Below, one piece after another: positions 8,898 to 18,510 of a stretch of 64,000 nt of DNA (its first letter is position 1; each line of letters starts with the position of its first letter). A model generated the notes under the pieces. It had not been told where the DNA came from. It did no database searches and saw only the letters and a list, made by a program, of their open reading frames with translations. The DNA lies in the NCBI RefSeq assembly GCF_003143515.1, contig NZ_CP029343.1:4278001-4342000 (forward strand), written 5' to 3'. The translations under genes were made by a program, and so were the position numbers. The DNA comes from Massilia oculi. GTDB lineage: Bacteria; Pseudomonadota; Gammaproteobacteria; Burkholderiales; Burkholderiaceae_D.

Positions 8898-10313
8898 TCA
8901 GTTGAATAGCGAGGAAAGTTGCCCCAAGCTCTGGGGAAGCGTGGCGTTGTCGTGGATTTCCTGGCACAGGAACTCCTCGATGGCCCCATGCTTCGCGATG
9001 GCCTGGTCGAGCACCGGATCGCTGCCGGCGGCATAGGCGCCGACATTGATCAGGTCGCGCGAGCGTTGATAGCGCGAATACAACTGTTTCAATTTGCGCG
9101 CCGCCAATTGGTGTTCGTGGGTCGTGATCGTGTGCATCGCCCGCGAAATCGACTGCTCGATGTCGATCGCCGGATAATGCCCGGCCTCGGCCAGGTGCCG
9201 ATTGAGCACGATGTGGCCGTCGAGAATGCCGCGCGCCGCGTCCGCGATGGGGTCTTGTTGATCGTCGCCCTCGGACAGCACGGTATAGAAGGCCGTGATC
9301 GAGCCGCCGCCTTCCAGGCCGTTGCCGGCCCGTTCGACCAGCACCGGCAATTTGGCGAACACCGATGGTGGATAGCCCTTGGTGGCCGGCGGCTCGCCGA
9401 TCGCCAGCGCGATCTCGCGCTGCGCCATCGCGTAGCGGGTCAGCGAATCCATGATCAGCATCACGTTCTTGCCCTGGTCGCGGAAGTGTTCGGCGATCGC
9501 CGTGGCGTAGGCGGCCCCCTGCAGGCGCAGCAGCGGCGGCGAGTCGGCCGGGGCCGCCACGACGGCCGAGCGGGCGCGGCCTTCGGGTCCCAGGATCTGG
9601 TCGATGAATTCCTTGACCTCGCGGCCCCGTTCGCCGATCAGCCCGACCACGATGACGTCGGCTTCGGTATAGCGCGCGATCATGCCCAGCAGCACCGATT
9701 TGCCGACGCCGGTGCCGGCGAACAGGCCCAGGCGCTGGCCGCGGCCCACGGTCAGCATCGCATTGATGGCGCGCACGCCGACGTCGAGCGTGTCCTTGAT
9801 CGGCGCGCGGTCGAGCGGATTGACCGGCCGCGCATTGAGCGGCCCCACCTCGGTCGTGGCGAGCGGGCCGAGGCCGTCGAGCGGACGGCCGGCGCCGTCG
9901 ACCACGCGGCCCAGCAGCTGCATGCCGACCGGCAGGTGGCGCGCGCGGTCTTGCGGACGGCGGCGTCCGTGCGGCACGGTGCCCGGCGGCGGCAGCACGC
10001 TCTCGACCGGGAACACGCGCGAACCGGGCACCACGCCCTCGGTATCGCTTTGCGGCATCAGGAACAGGCGTTCGCCCTCGAAGCCGACCACTTCGGCCTC
10101 GATGAAGCCGCTAGCGGTCGGGATCGTGGCGGCGGCGCCCACCGCGAGGCGCAGGCCGACGCATTCCATCACCAGCCCGGCCACGCGCGTGACGCGGCCC
10201 GACACTTGCAGCGGATCGGCAAAGCTGACCAGGGTGTCGCAATCGCGCAGGAAAGACTTCCAGCGCCCGGTGTGCGGGTCGCTGCCGTCGTGGGGCGGGA
10301 CGTGGTCGTCCAT
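8898..10313 (-). CDS. fliI: Flagellum-specific ATPase FliI
   Basis: FliI is the hexameric ATPase that energises unfolding and delivery of export substrates. The 471-residue protein carries Walker A GTGVGKS (about 200-206), the Walker B region ([13 protein letters not shown]) and the F1-beta-like signature [16 protein letters not shown]. The start at 10313 shares one base with the fliH stop (TGATG), so the two are translationally coupled; an earlier in-frame GTG would lie inside fliH. Confidence 0.97.
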   Translation of the reverse strand: MDDHVPPHDGSDPHTGRWKSFLRDCDTLVSFADPLQVSGRVTRVAGLVMECVGLRLAVGAAATIPTASGFIEAEVVGFEGERLFLMPQSDTEGVVPGSRVFPVESVLPPPGTVPHGRRRPQDRARHLPVGMQLLGRVVDGAGRPLDGLGPLATTEVGPLNARPVNPLDRAPIKDTLDVGVRAINAMLTVGRGQRLGLFAGTGVGKSVLLGMIARYTEADVIVVGLIGERGREVKEFIDQILGPEGRARSAVVAAPADSPPLLRLQGAAYATAIAEHFRDQGKNVMLIMDSLTRYAMAQREIALAIGEPPATKGYPPSVFAKLPVLVERAGNGLEGGGSITAFYTVLSEGDDQQDPIADAARGILDGHIVLNRHLAEAGHYPAIDIEQSISRAMHTITTHEHQLAARKLKQLYSRYQRSRDLINVGAYAAGSDPVLDQAIAKHGAIEEFLCQEIHDNATLPQSLGQLSSLFN

Positions 10314-11044
10314 CAGTCGCCCAACCACTCGACGTTGGCGCCCAGCGCGTGGGTCAGGCGGTTCCAGCGCGCCGCGGCCTGCGCGTCGATGTGATTGGTC
10401 GCGGTCTCGACCTTGCAGCCGCCGCGCGTGATGGAACCGTTCTCGACGATGCGCCAGCCGCCTTTCGTCAATTCCTCGGCCATGCCATGGCGCACCAGTT
10501 CGGCGTCCTGCGGGTTCAGGGTGAGCACGGCCGGCTGTTGCAGCACGGGCAGCTGGTCGATGGCGTCGCGCACCACCGACAGGACGAGTTCGGGACGCAC
10601 GTCGAAACCGGTGCGCACCATGCCGCGCGCCAGGCGCAGGGCCAGGTCGAGCACGTCGCGGGCGATGGTCTCGTCGGCCTGGGCGATGGCGTCGCCGAAG
10701 CTGGCGGCCACCTGGCGCACCTGCTCCAGCTCGGCCGCGGCCTCGCGCTGGCCGGCCTCGGCGCCTTCGGCGTAACCCTGTGCACGGCCCTCTTGATGGC
10801 CCTGGGCGCGGCCTTCTTCCAGTCCTTGCGCGTAACCTTCCTGGCGCGCCGCTTCGCGCATCGCTTCCAGCTCTTCGACGCTCGGCAGGTTGAATCCCGG
10901 CGGCAGGGCAGGCGTGGCTTCAGCAGGCGGCGCCGCCGCCGCGGCCTCGGCCGCGCGGCGAGCGAGCGTGCTGGGGCGGTCGTCGCCGAACGACGCCATT
11001 TCCCAGCGCTGGTAGGCGCTCTGCTGTTCTTTCGGTAGTGCCAT
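10313..11044 (-). CDS. fliH: Flagellar assembly protein FliH
   Basis: FliH is the negative regulator and stator of FliI. The 243 residues include repeated GlyxxxGly-type heptads ([19 protein letters not shown], then [11 protein letters not shown], about 90-120), the hallmark FliH helix-packing segment, followed by the conserved C-terminal domain that binds FliI. Its start overlaps the fliG stop by one base and its stop overlaps the fliI start by one base. Confidence 0.95.
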   Translation of the reverse strand: MALPKEQQSAYQRWEMASFGDDRPSTLARRAAEAAAAAPPAEATPALPPGFNLPSVEELEAMREAARQEGYAQGLEEGRAQGHQEGRAQGYAEGAEAGQREAAAELEQVRQVAASFGDAIAQADETIARDVLDLALRLARGMVRTGFDVRPELVLSVVRDAIDQLPVLQQPAVLTLNPQDAELVRHGMAEELTKGGWRIVENGSITRGGCKVETATNHIDAQAAARWNRLTHALGANVEWLGD

Positions 11045-12048
11045 CAGACGAACGAATCCTCACCTTTGCCGCCCAGCACGATCTGGCCTTCGTCGGACAG
11101 ACGACGCACGATCTGCAGGATCTGTTTCTGCTGCGATTCCACTTCGGACAGGCGCACCGGACCTTTCGATTCGAGGTCTTCGCGCATCATCTCGCTGGCA
11201 CGCTGCGACATATTCTTGAAGATCTTCTCGCGCAGATCCTGCGAGGCGCCCTTCAGTGCGATGATCAGCATCTCGGACTGCACTTCACGGAGCAGCAACT
11301 GGATGCCGCGATCGTCGATGTCGATGATGTTGTCGAACACGAACATCTCGTCCATGATCTTCTGCGCCATGTCGTTGTCGTAGTTCTTGATATTGTCCAT
11401 CACGGCCTGCTCTTGCTCGCCGCTCATGAAGTTCAGGATCTCGGCCGCGGTGCGCACGCCGCCCAGCGAGGACTTCTTGATGTGTTCGTTACCCGACAAC
11501 AGCTTGGTCAGCACGTCGTTCAGCTCGCGCAGCGCGGCCGGCTGCACGCCGTCCAGGGTGGCGATGCGCAGCACGACGTCGTTGCGCAGTCGTTCGGTAA
11601 AGTTTGCCAGAATTTCGCAGGCCTGGTCGCGCTCGAGGTGGACCAGGATGGTGGCGATGATCTGCGGGTGCTCGTTGCGGATGAGTTCGGCTACCGAGAC
11701 CGAGTCCATCCACTTCAGGCTCTCGATGCCCGAGGCGTCCTTGCCACCGAGAATACGGTTCAGCAAGACTGCCGCCTTGTCGTCGCCCAGGGCCTTGGTC
11801 AGCACCTGGCGGATGTACTCGTCCGAGTCGAGGCCGACGGTCGAGTGCAGATTGGTCTCTTCGACGAACTCTTCGAGCACCGTGACCACCTGGCCGTGCT
11901 GCACCGCCTTCATCTGCGCCATCGCGGCGCCCAGCTTGAGCACTTCGCGCGGGCCGAGGAATTTCATCACCTCGGCCGCTTCCGCTTCACCCAGGGCCAG
12001 CATCAGGATTGCCGCCTTGTTCGTGCCGTCCTTGTCTTTATCACTCAT
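11044..12048 (-). CDS. fliG: Flagellar motor switch protein FliG
   Basis: FliG couples the MS ring to the C-ring and contacts the stator. The 334-residue length is standard. The N-terminal FliF-binding domain, the middle domain with its conserved EHPQIIATIL segment and the C-terminal torque domain with the charged helix (VFDNIIDIDDRGIQLLLREV) are all present. Its start lies inside the end of fliF (8-bp overlap). Confidence 0.97.
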   Translation of the reverse strand: MSDKDKDGTNKAAILMLALGEAEAAEVMKFLGPREVLKLGAAMAQMKAVQHGQVVTVLEEFVEETNLHSTVGLDSDEYIRQVLTKALGDDKAAVLLNRILGGKDASGIESLKWMDSVSVAELIRNEHPQIIATILVHLERDQACEILANFTERLRNDVVLRIATLDGVQPAALRELNDVLTKLLSGNEHIKKSSLGGVRTAAEILNFMSGEQEQAVMDNIKNYDNDMAQKIMDEMFVFDNIIDIDDRGIQLLLREVQSEMLIIALKGASQDLREKIFKNMSQRASEMMREDLESKGPVRLSEVESQQKQILQIVRRLSDEGQIVLGGKGEDSFV

Positions 12049-13741
12049 TTGAACCCAACCATGCTTTGATCACGTTTGCGACGATGCGCGGATCCTGGTT
12101 CGCCAGGTCTTTCGCCAGTTTCAGGTTGGCGCGGTAACCCATGTCCCGGCGAATCTTCTCTTCTTCCTCGAGGTCTTCCTCGTTTTCCTCGGCTTCCTCT
12201 TCGCCTTCCTCGCCCTCGGCCTTCTCGTCTTCCTTCGGCTCTTCCGGAATGGCCGTCGCTTCGTCGAACTTCTTGATCGCCGGACGCAGCAGCGGGCGCA
12301 GGAAGCGGAAGTACAGGAAGGCGATCACTGCGGCAACGAAAGCGTAGCGGGCCAGGTCCTTGAACAGCGGCATATTCGCCGGGTCACGCCACCAGTCCGG
12401 TTCTACCACTGGTTCGGCCGGCTTGTCCACACCGTCGAACGGTGCGTTGGTCACGTTCAGGGTGTCGCCGCGTGCCTCGCTGTAACCCATTGCCTGCTTG
12501 ACCAGCTCGTTGATCTGGGCCACTTCGTTGGCCGCCAGCGGACGCACGGTGACCTTGCCGGTGGCCGGGTCGACGATGCGGCGGTAGTTCACCACCACGC
12601 CGACCGTCAGGCGCTTGACGCCGCCCATCGGACGCTGTTCGTAGCGGATGGTCTTGTCCAGCTCATAATTCATGGTGGCATTCTTGGTGCTCGGCCCTAG
12701 GGCGGCAGGCGCTTCGGCCGGCGGCGCGCCATCGATCGGCGCGGTGTTCACGCCCGGCGGCTGGTTCGACAGCGCGCCCGGGATGCCCGACGGGCCGGCG
12801 CCGGCGCCTTGCGTTTCCGACGTCTGCTGGCTGCGGATCGCCTGCGGCTCCGGCGGCGAGTTCGGCTTGTACATCTCGGCCGCGGTATCCACCTGGGCGA
12901 AGTCGATCTCGGCGGTCGCCTGGGCGCGCACATTGCCCTCGCCGACCAGCGGCTTGATCATCGCCTCGACCTGCTTGATGATGTTTTCCTGCACCTGGTC
13001 CACGTATTTCAGCTGGGTGGCGTCGAGCATCTTGTTGCCCGCGCCCTTGTTTGCCTGCTCCGACAGCAGCGCGCCGGTCTGGTCGACCACGGTCACGTTG
13101 CCGAAGGTCAGTTCAGGCACGCTGGAGGCGACCAGGTGGACGATGGCGTTGACCTGGCCCTGGTCCAGGGCGCGGCCCGGCTGCAGGTTGAGCAGCACCG
13201 AGGCGGTCGGCTTTTGCTGGTCGCGCACGAACACGGACGGCTTCGGCAGCGCCAGGTGGACGCGCGCGGCGCTCACCGAACCCAGCGACTGGATCGAACG
13301 CGCCAGCTCGCCTTCGAGCGAACGCTGGTAGTTGACCTGTTCCAGGAACTGGGACACGCCCAGCTTCTGGTTCTCCATCAGCTCGAAGCCGACGTTGCCG
13401 CCCTTCGGCAGGCCTTGCGCGGCCAGCTTCAGGCGCAGGTCGTGGATCTGCTCGGCCGGCACGAGGATCGCCGTGCCGCCTTCGGAAAACTTGTATTGCA
13501 CACCCATCTGGTCGAGCGAGGCGGTGATGGCGCCGCCGTCGCGATCGCTGTAGTTCGAGAACAGCACGCGATACTCAGGCGCCTGGCTCCACATCCAGAC
13601 AGCGATCATCAGCGCCAGGATCAGCGCGATGCCGCCGCCGATGGCGACGCGCTTGCCCATGGTCGTCTGGAAAAACGACGGGGGCGCTGCCGGAGGCTGG
13701 CCCTGGGGGGTGTCGAGAAGGTCTTCCGCAGTTGCTGCCAT
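12041..13741 (-). CDS. fliF: Flagellar MS-ring protein FliF
   Basis: FliF forms the MS ring in the inner membrane. The 566-residue protein has two transmembrane segments (about 29-50 and 449-469), the ring-building motifs between them (including GNVGFELMENQKLGVSQF) and the C-terminal FliG-binding helix (IVANVIKAWLGSNE). An unusually acidic segment of about 45 residues (Glu-rich, about 485-530) lies between the second membrane helix and the FliG-binding end. It heads the leftward fliFGHIJK operon. Confidence 0.96.
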   Translation of the reverse strand: MAATAEDLLDTPQGQPPAAPPSFFQTTMGKRVAIGGGIALILALMIAVWMWSQAPEYRVLFSNYSDRDGGAITASLDQMGVQYKFSEGGTAILVPAEQIHDLRLKLAAQGLPKGGNVGFELMENQKLGVSQFLEQVNYQRSLEGELARSIQSLGSVSAARVHLALPKPSVFVRDQQKPTASVLLNLQPGRALDQGQVNAIVHLVASSVPELTFGNVTVVDQTGALLSEQANKGAGNKMLDATQLKYVDQVQENIIKQVEAMIKPLVGEGNVRAQATAEIDFAQVDTAAEMYKPNSPPEPQAIRSQQTSETQGAGAGPSGIPGALSNQPPGVNTAPIDGAPPAEAPAALGPSTKNATMNYELDKTIRYEQRPMGGVKRLTVGVVVNYRRIVDPATGKVTVRPLAANEVAQINELVKQAMGYSEARGDTLNVTNAPFDGVDKPAEPVVEPDWWRDPANMPLFKDLARYAFVAAVIAFLYFRFLRPLLRPAIKKFDEATAIPEEPKEDEKAEGEEGEEEAEENEEDLEEEEKIRRDMGYRANLKLAKDLANQDPRIVANVIKAWLGSNE

Positions 13742-13795
13742 GGTCGATGGATTCAGGTGAATGGGTGGGTACAGGCAGCATTATGGAGCTGTGGG

Positions 13796-13809
13796 GCAAC
13801 ATTCAAACC
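13796..13809 (-). promoter_or_regulatory. Possible sigma-54-type -24/-12 element upstream of fliF
   Basis: On the minus strand GG (13809-13808) and GC (13797-13796) are exactly 10 bp apart, with TTGC at the -12 side and GAAT in the spacer. A start near 13784 would leave a leader of about 43 nt before fliF. The -24 box otherwise matches TGGCAC poorly, and related bacteria usually drive this operon through FlhDC, so this is only a candidate. Confidence 0.2.
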
Positions 13810-13930
13810 CCGAAATAGGGGGCGTTTACCGGCCTAACTCACGGGTGAAATTGGCGCCTGCGCTGATATTCTGCTTTCCTGAGTGCATTTGTAGATGATT
13901 CTGCAAGGCAATAACATGCAGGAGGGTAAC

Positions 13931-14308
13931 ATGAGTATTGGCGGTATCGGCGGCATCGACAGCAGCCGCATCCAGGCCATGATGGAGCAGCTCAAGGCGG
14001 CGGCCACCAAGCCGGACTCGGCGGGGCCGGTCGCGCCTGCCGGGCTCGGCAATGCCAGCGCGGTCGGCGGCAAGTCCGCGGTGAAGCTCGACTTCGCGGA
14101 GGCGCTGCACAATTCCTTGCAGGGCGTGAGCGACCGCTCGGCCGAGGCGCAGGCGCTCAGCAAGCGCTTTACCATGGGCGACGACACGGTCAGCCTGTCG
14201 GACACCATGGTCGCGATGCAGAAATCGAGCATCGCGTTCCAGGCGACGGTGCAGGTGCGTAACAAGCTGGTGTCGGCCTATCACGACATCATGAATATGC
14301 AGGTGTGA
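13931..14308 (+). CDS. fliE: Flagellar hook-basal body complex protein FliE
   Basis: FliE joins the MS ring to the rod. The 125-residue protein starts MSIGGIGGIDSS at 13931, preceded by a strong AGGAGG Shine-Dalgarno sequence; an in-frame ATG 36 bp earlier has none. The conserved C-terminal block (VSLSDTMVAMQKSSIAFQATVQVRNKLVSAYHDIM, split over about 90-122) is diagnostic. It is transcribed divergently from fliF, the usual betaproteobacterial arrangement. Confidence 0.96.
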   Translation: MSIGGIGGIDSSRIQAMMEQLKAAATKPDSAGPVAPAGLGNASAVGGKSAVKLDFAEALHNSLQGVSDRSAEAQALSKRFTMGDDTVSLSDTMVAMQKSSIAFQATVQVRNKLVSAYHDIMNMQV

Positions 14309-14310
14309 CG

Positions 14311-14340
14311 GCATTGGCGGGACGCCGGTCCCGCCAATGC
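14311..14340. terminator. Bidirectional hairpin between fliE and the histidine kinase gene
   Basis: A perfect 13-bp inverted repeat (GCATTGGCGGGAC at 14311-14323, its complement at 14328-14340) with a GCCG loop begins 2 bp after the fliE stop and faces the convergent kinase gene. There is no T-tract, so termination could be partial or Rho-assisted. Confidence 0.6.
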
Positions 14341-14366
14341 GATGACATCGGGGTGGCGGCGTCGCC

Positions 14367-16463
14367 TCAGCCGGAATGCGGTGGCGCGCCGTCTGCGACC
14401 GGCAGCGAGACGGTCAGCGTGCTGCCGGCGCCCGGTCCATCGCTATGCGCGGTCACCAGACCGCCGTGTAACAAGACAATTGTTTTTACCAGGGCCAGCC
14501 CAATGCCCAGGCCGCCTTGCGCCCGGTCGGGCGTTCGTTCGGCCTGGCTGAACAGGTCGAAGATCACCGGCAGCAGCTCGGCCTTCATGCCGATGCCGTT
14601 GTCCCGCACCTTGACCACGACGGTGCCGCCATCGCGTGCGACGTGCACGACGATCGTCCCGCCATCGGGCGTGTATTTCGCCGCATTGTTCAGCAGGTTG
14701 GTGAAGGCCTGCACCAGCCGGTTCGGGTCGCCCGATACCTGCGCGCCGCCAGCATGGCCTTCGATCAGCAGGACGTGTCCGCGCGCCGCGACCAGCGGGT
14801 GCGATTGCTCGACAGCGCTGGCGATGATCGTCATCGGGTCGAGCAATTCTCGATCCAGTTCGATCTGGCCACGGGTGACGCGCGACACGTCGAGCAGGTC
14901 GTCGACGAGCGATGTCAGGTGCCGCACCTGGCGCCCGATCACGTCGCTGGAGCGCCGGATTCGCTCTTCGCTTGCAGTGCCCAGCTTGAGCATCGCCGCC
15001 GCCGCCGATATCGGCGCCAGCGGGTTACGCAGTTCGTGGGCCAGCATGGCGAGAAATTCGTCCTTGCGCCGATCCTGTTCCTGCAACGATTGATAGAGCC
15101 GCGCATTCTCGAAACCGTTTGCAGCAATCGATGCCAGCTGCACCAGGATGGCTTCGTCCTCCGCCGAGAATTCACCTTGCAGCTTGTCCGAGGCCTGGAT
15201 CAGGCCGATATTCTTGCCCGTACGGTCGATCAGCGGCACTGCCAGCCAGCCGCGAATCGGAGGGTGGGCGTGCGCGTGCGCGCCAAACCCCTTCCAGCGC
15301 GGATGCGCCTCCAGCTCCGCCTGGGTCAGGCGCATGACCCGGTTCGAACGACATACCTCCGCATAGATGCCGGTGCCGTCGGTGGGAGTGGCGTAGTCAC
15401 GATAGGCGGCGTACTTGTCCGATAGCGAGACCGCGCTGATCGCCTGCGACCATCCCGTGCCTTCGGTCAGGGAAACGACTGCCTGATGTACCTGCAGGAT
15501 ATCGCGCACCTCGCCGACGAGCACACCGGCAATCTCGCCATCCCTGAGGACGGTCTGCAACTTTCGCGCGGCATGGGCGACCTTGGCGAGGAGGGCGGCA
15601 TTACGCTTCTCGCGTTCCAGCCGTTGTGCGAGTTCCACTTCGGCCAGGACGATCTCATGGATGTCGGTATTGGTGCCGATCCACTCGCGCGTCGTTCCCT
15701 CCGCATCGATGATCGGGACGCCTCGAACCTCGGTCCAGCGGTAGTTGCCGTCGGCACGGCGCAGGCGGTAGCGCACTTCGAACAACGATTTCGTTGCCAC
15801 GCATTCGAGCCATCGCGTCTTGGCCTCGTGCCGGTCGTCCGGATGCACCGCTTCCAGCCATCCGAAGTCTCGCCACTCTTCGTAGGTCTGTCCGGTGAAC
15901 GCACGCCAGGAAGGCGAGTCTTCGTCGACCCGGCCGTCAGGCGTGTTGCTCCAGACAATTTGGGAAGTTGCCATCACCAGGGAGCGGAACCGCTCCTCGC
16001 GGATACGCAAGGCATTTTCCGAATGAATTTTCTCGGTGATGTCTTCTTGCATGAGCATAATTTCGAGCACCTTGCCATCCGTGTCCTTGATGGGGTGTGC
16101 CCTTGCCGCTACCCAGCGTGCCGGGCCGGAACCACCCAGACGGCCAACGTCGTAGAGGACGACCGGTATCTTGATCGACTCGCCCTGGCAAGCCCGTTCC
16201 AGCAGTGCGGCGATGCCGCTTTCAAGGAGCTGGGGGTCCCGCAGAACGTTGTAATCCTCGCTCAGGACGAACCGCTTCAGTCCGGAACCCTCATGGATCT
16301 GCCAAAGGGCTTCCCAGGCCTTGTTGACCCGCATCGTCCGCCCGTTGGGCGCGAGTATCTGGATGCTCAGCGGAGACTGTTCGAACAATTCCCTGAAGCG
16401 ATGATCGGCGCCCGCGTCGGCGTTGGCAGGGAATTGCGACCCAAGGACGGTAGTCGACATCAT
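14367..16463 (-). CDS. PAS/PAS/GAF sensor histidine kinase
   Basis: A 698-residue soluble sensor kinase with no membrane segments. Domain order: PAS (about 20-140), a second PAS/PAC (about 150-275), a GAF domain (about 290-460), then the kinase core. H-box: MLAHELRNPLAPIS. N-box: NAAKYTP. G-boxes: DNGIGM and GGLGIGLALVK. It autophosphorylates on His after sensing an unknown signal; the PAS and GAF domains suggest a redox, gas or small-molecule ligand. No response regulator is adjacent. The start at 16463 (tandem ATG ATG) is preferred over upstream codons because the PAS alignment begins soon after it. Confidence 0.85.
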   Translation of the reverse strand: MMSTTVLGSQFPANADAGADHRFRELFEQSPLSIQILAPNGRTMRVNKAWEALWQIHEGSGLKRFVLSEDYNVLRDPQLLESGIAALLERACQGESIKIPVVLYDVGRLGGSGPARWVAARAHPIKDTDGKVLEIMLMQEDITEKIHSENALRIREERFRSLVMATSQIVWSNTPDGRVDEDSPSWRAFTGQTYEEWRDFGWLEAVHPDDRHEAKTRWLECVATKSLFEVRYRLRRADGNYRWTEVRGVPIIDAEGTTREWIGTNTDIHEIVLAEVELAQRLEREKRNAALLAKVAHAARKLQTVLRDGEIAGVLVGEVRDILQVHQAVVSLTEGTGWSQAISAVSLSDKYAAYRDYATPTDGTGIYAEVCRSNRVMRLTQAELEAHPRWKGFGAHAHAHPPIRGWLAVPLIDRTGKNIGLIQASDKLQGEFSAEDEAILVQLASIAANGFENARLYQSLQEQDRRKDEFLAMLAHELRNPLAPISAAAAMLKLGTASEERIRRSSDVIGRQVRHLTSLVDDLLDVSRVTRGQIELDRELLDPMTIIASAVEQSHPLVAARGHVLLIEGHAGGAQVSGDPNRLVQAFTNLLNNAAKYTPDGGTIVVHVARDGGTVVVKVRDNGIGMKAELLPVIFDLFSQAERTPDRAQGGLGIGLALVKTIVLLHGGLVTAHSDGPGAGSTLTVSLPVADGAPPHSG

Positions 16464-16616
16464 TTCTGAACGATGAGAAAGGGCGCACATGATGGCACAA
16501 CCCGTCAATTGGCGCTCGATTACCGTGTGCTTTTCGCCGAGCCGCTGATGACTTCGGAAAAATACAATGTAGCGCTCGTCTTGCATCCACGACGGGCTAC
16601 GCGGGGCGCGTTCATT

Positions 16617-16937
16617 TCAGGTCGAGCTCGCCAGCTTGAGGCCGACGATGCCGGCCGCGATCAGGCCGATGCAGGCCAGGCGCGCCGGGTTGGCCGATTC
16701 GCCGAACAGGACGATGCCGACCAGGGCCGTGCCGACCGCACCGATGCCGGTCCAGATCGCATACGCCGTGCCCAGTGGCAGCGTCTTCATGGCCTGGGAC
16801 AGCAGGCCGAAGCTGACCGCCATCGCCGCCACGGTGCCGACCGTCGGCCACAGGCGGGTGAAACCTTCCGTGTACTTCAGGCCGACGGCCCAGCACACCT
16901 CGAACAATCCCGCCAAAAACAAGACCAGCCACACCAT
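16617..16937 (-). CDS. gdx: SMR family guanidinium exporter Gdx (SugE)
   Basis: A 106-residue, four-helix small multidrug resistance protein. It has the essential Glu13 in helix 1 and the Gdx-type sequence [17 protein letters not shown] instead of the EmrE-type one; [14 protein letters not shown] and GESANPARL also match Gdx. Members work as dual-topology dimers exchanging guanidinium for protons. ATG at 16937 follows a good GAGGAG. No guanidine riboswitch was recognised in the 105 bp upstream. It diverges from a LysR gene that may regulate it. Confidence 0.88.
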   Translation of the reverse strand: MVWLVLFLAGLFEVCWAVGLKYTEGFTRLWPTVGTVAAMAVSFGLLSQAMKTLPLGTAYAIWTGIGAVGTALVGIVLFGESANPARLACIGLIAAGIVGLKLASST

Positions 16938-17042
16938 GATGCTCTCCTCGAAAGATACGGCAGACATTGCCGTCGATGTACAGCGCATCTTATGTGAATC
17001 GAGGTGATGGAAAAAGTCAGAAGCTATCAGTATCATTGACAG

Positions 17043-17945
17043 ATGGCTTTCGATCTCGATCACCTGCGCATCCTGCTCGCCGCCGTCGACCACGGCTCAT
17101 TCTCCGCTGCCGCGCGCGCACTGGGACGCGTTCCGTCCGCCGTCAGCATGGCCATCGCCAACCTGGAAGCAGAACTCGGCCTGGAACTGTTCGACCGCGG
17201 CGGCCGCGAGCCGCGGCCCACCGGGCACGCGCTGGCCCTGCTGCCGCAGGCGCGCCTGCTGCTCGAGCAATTGCGGCTGCTGAACCAGCATGCGCTGTCG
17301 CTGAGCCAGGACCTCGAACCCTCCCTGACCCTGGTGCTGGTGCCCGAGCTGATGGCTGCCGCGCCCTGGCACGATGCCTTGCGCGCGCTGTCCGACGAGT
17401 TCCCCTTGCTGGAGGTGAACGTCCTGAGCGCGGCGCAAGCCGATGCGCTGGCGATGTTGCAGGATGGCCGCGCCGACCTGGCGCTGGTGTTCGAGCGCTA
17501 TGGCATGGACCCGCGCGAAGGCTTCCAGGAAGTGGCCCACGAGACGCTGGTGGCCGTGCTGGCGCCCGATCATCCGCTGCTGGCGCGGGTGGCGGCCGGT
17601 GAGATCCGCGACCAGCACCTGCTGGGCGAGCGCCAGATCGTGATGGCCGGCCGCCACGCCGACCAGGTCGACAAGCGCATCGCCATGTCGCGCCTGCAGT
17701 GGAAGACCGACAATCCGGTGGCGGCGCTCAGCCTCGTCACTGCCGGCCTGGGCTGGGCCTGGCTGCCTGCCGGCTTCGTGCGCGCGCCGCTGGCGGACGG
17801 CCAGCTGGTGCAGATCCCTTCCGCCAACTTCACCAACATCATGAAGCTGTTCGTCGACGTGGTGTGGGCCAACAACCGTCCGCAGGGATTGGCGGCGCGG
17901 CGCTTCGTGGCCCTGCTGAACGAGCGCCGCGTCCATTCGACCTGA
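17043..17945 (+). CDS. LysR family transcriptional regulator
   Basis: A 300-residue LysR-type regulator. The N-terminal winged helix (about 3-62) includes [23 protein letters not shown] and [12 protein letters not shown]; the rest is the periplasmic-binding-protein-like effector domain. The divergent position to gdx, 105 bp away, suggests that it controls gdx, itself or both, as is usual for LysR pairs. The effector is unknown. Confidence 0.88.
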   Translation: MAFDLDHLRILLAAVDHGSFSAAARALGRVPSAVSMAIANLEAELGLELFDRGGREPRPTGHALALLPQARLLLEQLRLLNQHALSLSQDLEPSLTLVLVPELMAAAPWHDALRALSDEFPLLEVNVLSAAQADALAMLQDGRADLALVFERYGMDPREGFQEVAHETLVAVLAPDHPLLARVAAGEIRDQHLLGERQIVMAGRHADQVDKRIAMSRLQWKTDNPVAALSLVTAGLGWAWLPAGFVRAPLADGQLVQIPSANFTNIMKLFVDVVWANNRPQGLAARRFVALLNERRVHST

Positions 17946-17989
17946 GGCCGGGGCGGCCCGCACGGCTGGCCGAACGCGCTGCGCGTAAA

Positions 17990-18012
17990 AAGAGGCATAA
18001 CGTTTGCATCTT
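17990..18012 (+). promoter_or_regulatory. NsrR-type operator upstream of the hemerythrin-like gene
   Basis: An 11-1-11 palindrome: left arm AAGAGGCATAA, one base, right arm GTTTGCATCTT. Each arm matches the enterobacterial NsrR half-site (AAGATGCATTT) at 8 of 11 positions. It overlaps the -35 of the promoter at 18004-18032, as expected for repression. nsrR is the next gene but one. A nearly identical site lies at 28750-28772. Confidence 0.75.
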
Positions 18013-18032
18013 TAAGGGAATCGCATTACACT
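18004..18032 (+). promoter_or_regulatory. sigma-70 promoter of the hemerythrin-like gene
   Basis: TTGCAT (18004-18009), 17 bp, TACACT (18027-18032). The -35 is inside the right arm of the NsrR-type palindrome. The leader to the ATG at 18078 is about 40 nt and holds a GAAGGAAG ribosome-binding site. Confidence 0.65.
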
Positions 18033-18077
18033 TGGTTAACTGCTGAGCACAAGCCTCGGTACACGAAGGAAGCGATC

Positions 18078-18497
18078 ATGAACATCGACAGATTCAAGCA
18101 TCAGCACCTCGACATCCTCGACGGCATCGACCGCCTGCGCGCCCGCAGCCGGGAGGGCGTGGCCGAGCACGCGGAAGAGATCGCCGCGCAGATCGTCGCG
18201 ATGAGCGGCGTGGTGCGGCTGCACCTGGCGGTTGAGAACGACACCCTGTATCCGGCGCTGGCCAGGGGCGACCTGCGCCTGGCGCGCATGGGCCGGGCCT
18301 ACCAGAACGAGATGGGCGACATCGCCGCCGAGTACCTGGCGTTCGCCGGGCGCTGGAACCTGGCCAGCCGGCTGGTCAAGGCGCCGGAACAGTTCAGGCA
18401 AGAGGCGAATCGGGTGCTGCGCAAGCTGCACGGGCGCATCCGGCGCGAGGACCGGGAGTTCTATCCGGCGATCGAGGCCGGCGCCGTCGCCGCCTGA
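18078..18497 (+). CDS. Hemerythrin HHE domain protein, NsrR-regulated
   Basis: A 139-residue four-helix protein resembling hemerythrin-like domains. Candidate diiron ligands are H8 or H10 (KHQH), H49 and E53 (RLHLAVENDTLYP), H115 and the late EFYPAIE. Proteins of this type under NsrR control (YtfE/DnrN relatives) act in nitric oxide defence or iron-sulfur repair. This one lacks the N-terminal ScdA domain of YtfE, so it is a single-domain member whose exact role is open. The operator at 17990-18012 and the convergent nsrR support a nitrosative-stress role. Confidence 0.78.
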   Translation: MNIDRFKHQHLDILDGIDRLRARSREGVAEHAEEIAAQIVAMSGVVRLHLAVENDTLYPALARGDLRLARMGRAYQNEMGDIAAEYLAFAGRWNLASRLVKAPEQFRQEANRVLRKLHGRIRREDREFYPAIEAGAVAA

Positions 18498-18510
18498 AGG
18501 CTCAGGCGGC
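18489..18510. terminator. Hairpin formed by two convergent stop codons (hemerythrin-like / nsrR)
   Basis: A perfect 9-bp inverted repeat (GCCGCCTGA at 18489-18497, complement at 18502-18510) with a 4-nt loop. Each arm is the last Ala-Ala-stop of one of the two convergent genes. It could act as a short bidirectional terminator; there is no T-tract. Confidence 0.5.

Noticed and set aside
16938..17042. Guanidine riboswitch upstream of gdx
   Set aside because: The 105 bp contain none of the conserved ACGR hairpin pairs or the guanidine-I/III cores, and the short region is shared with the divergent LysR gene.
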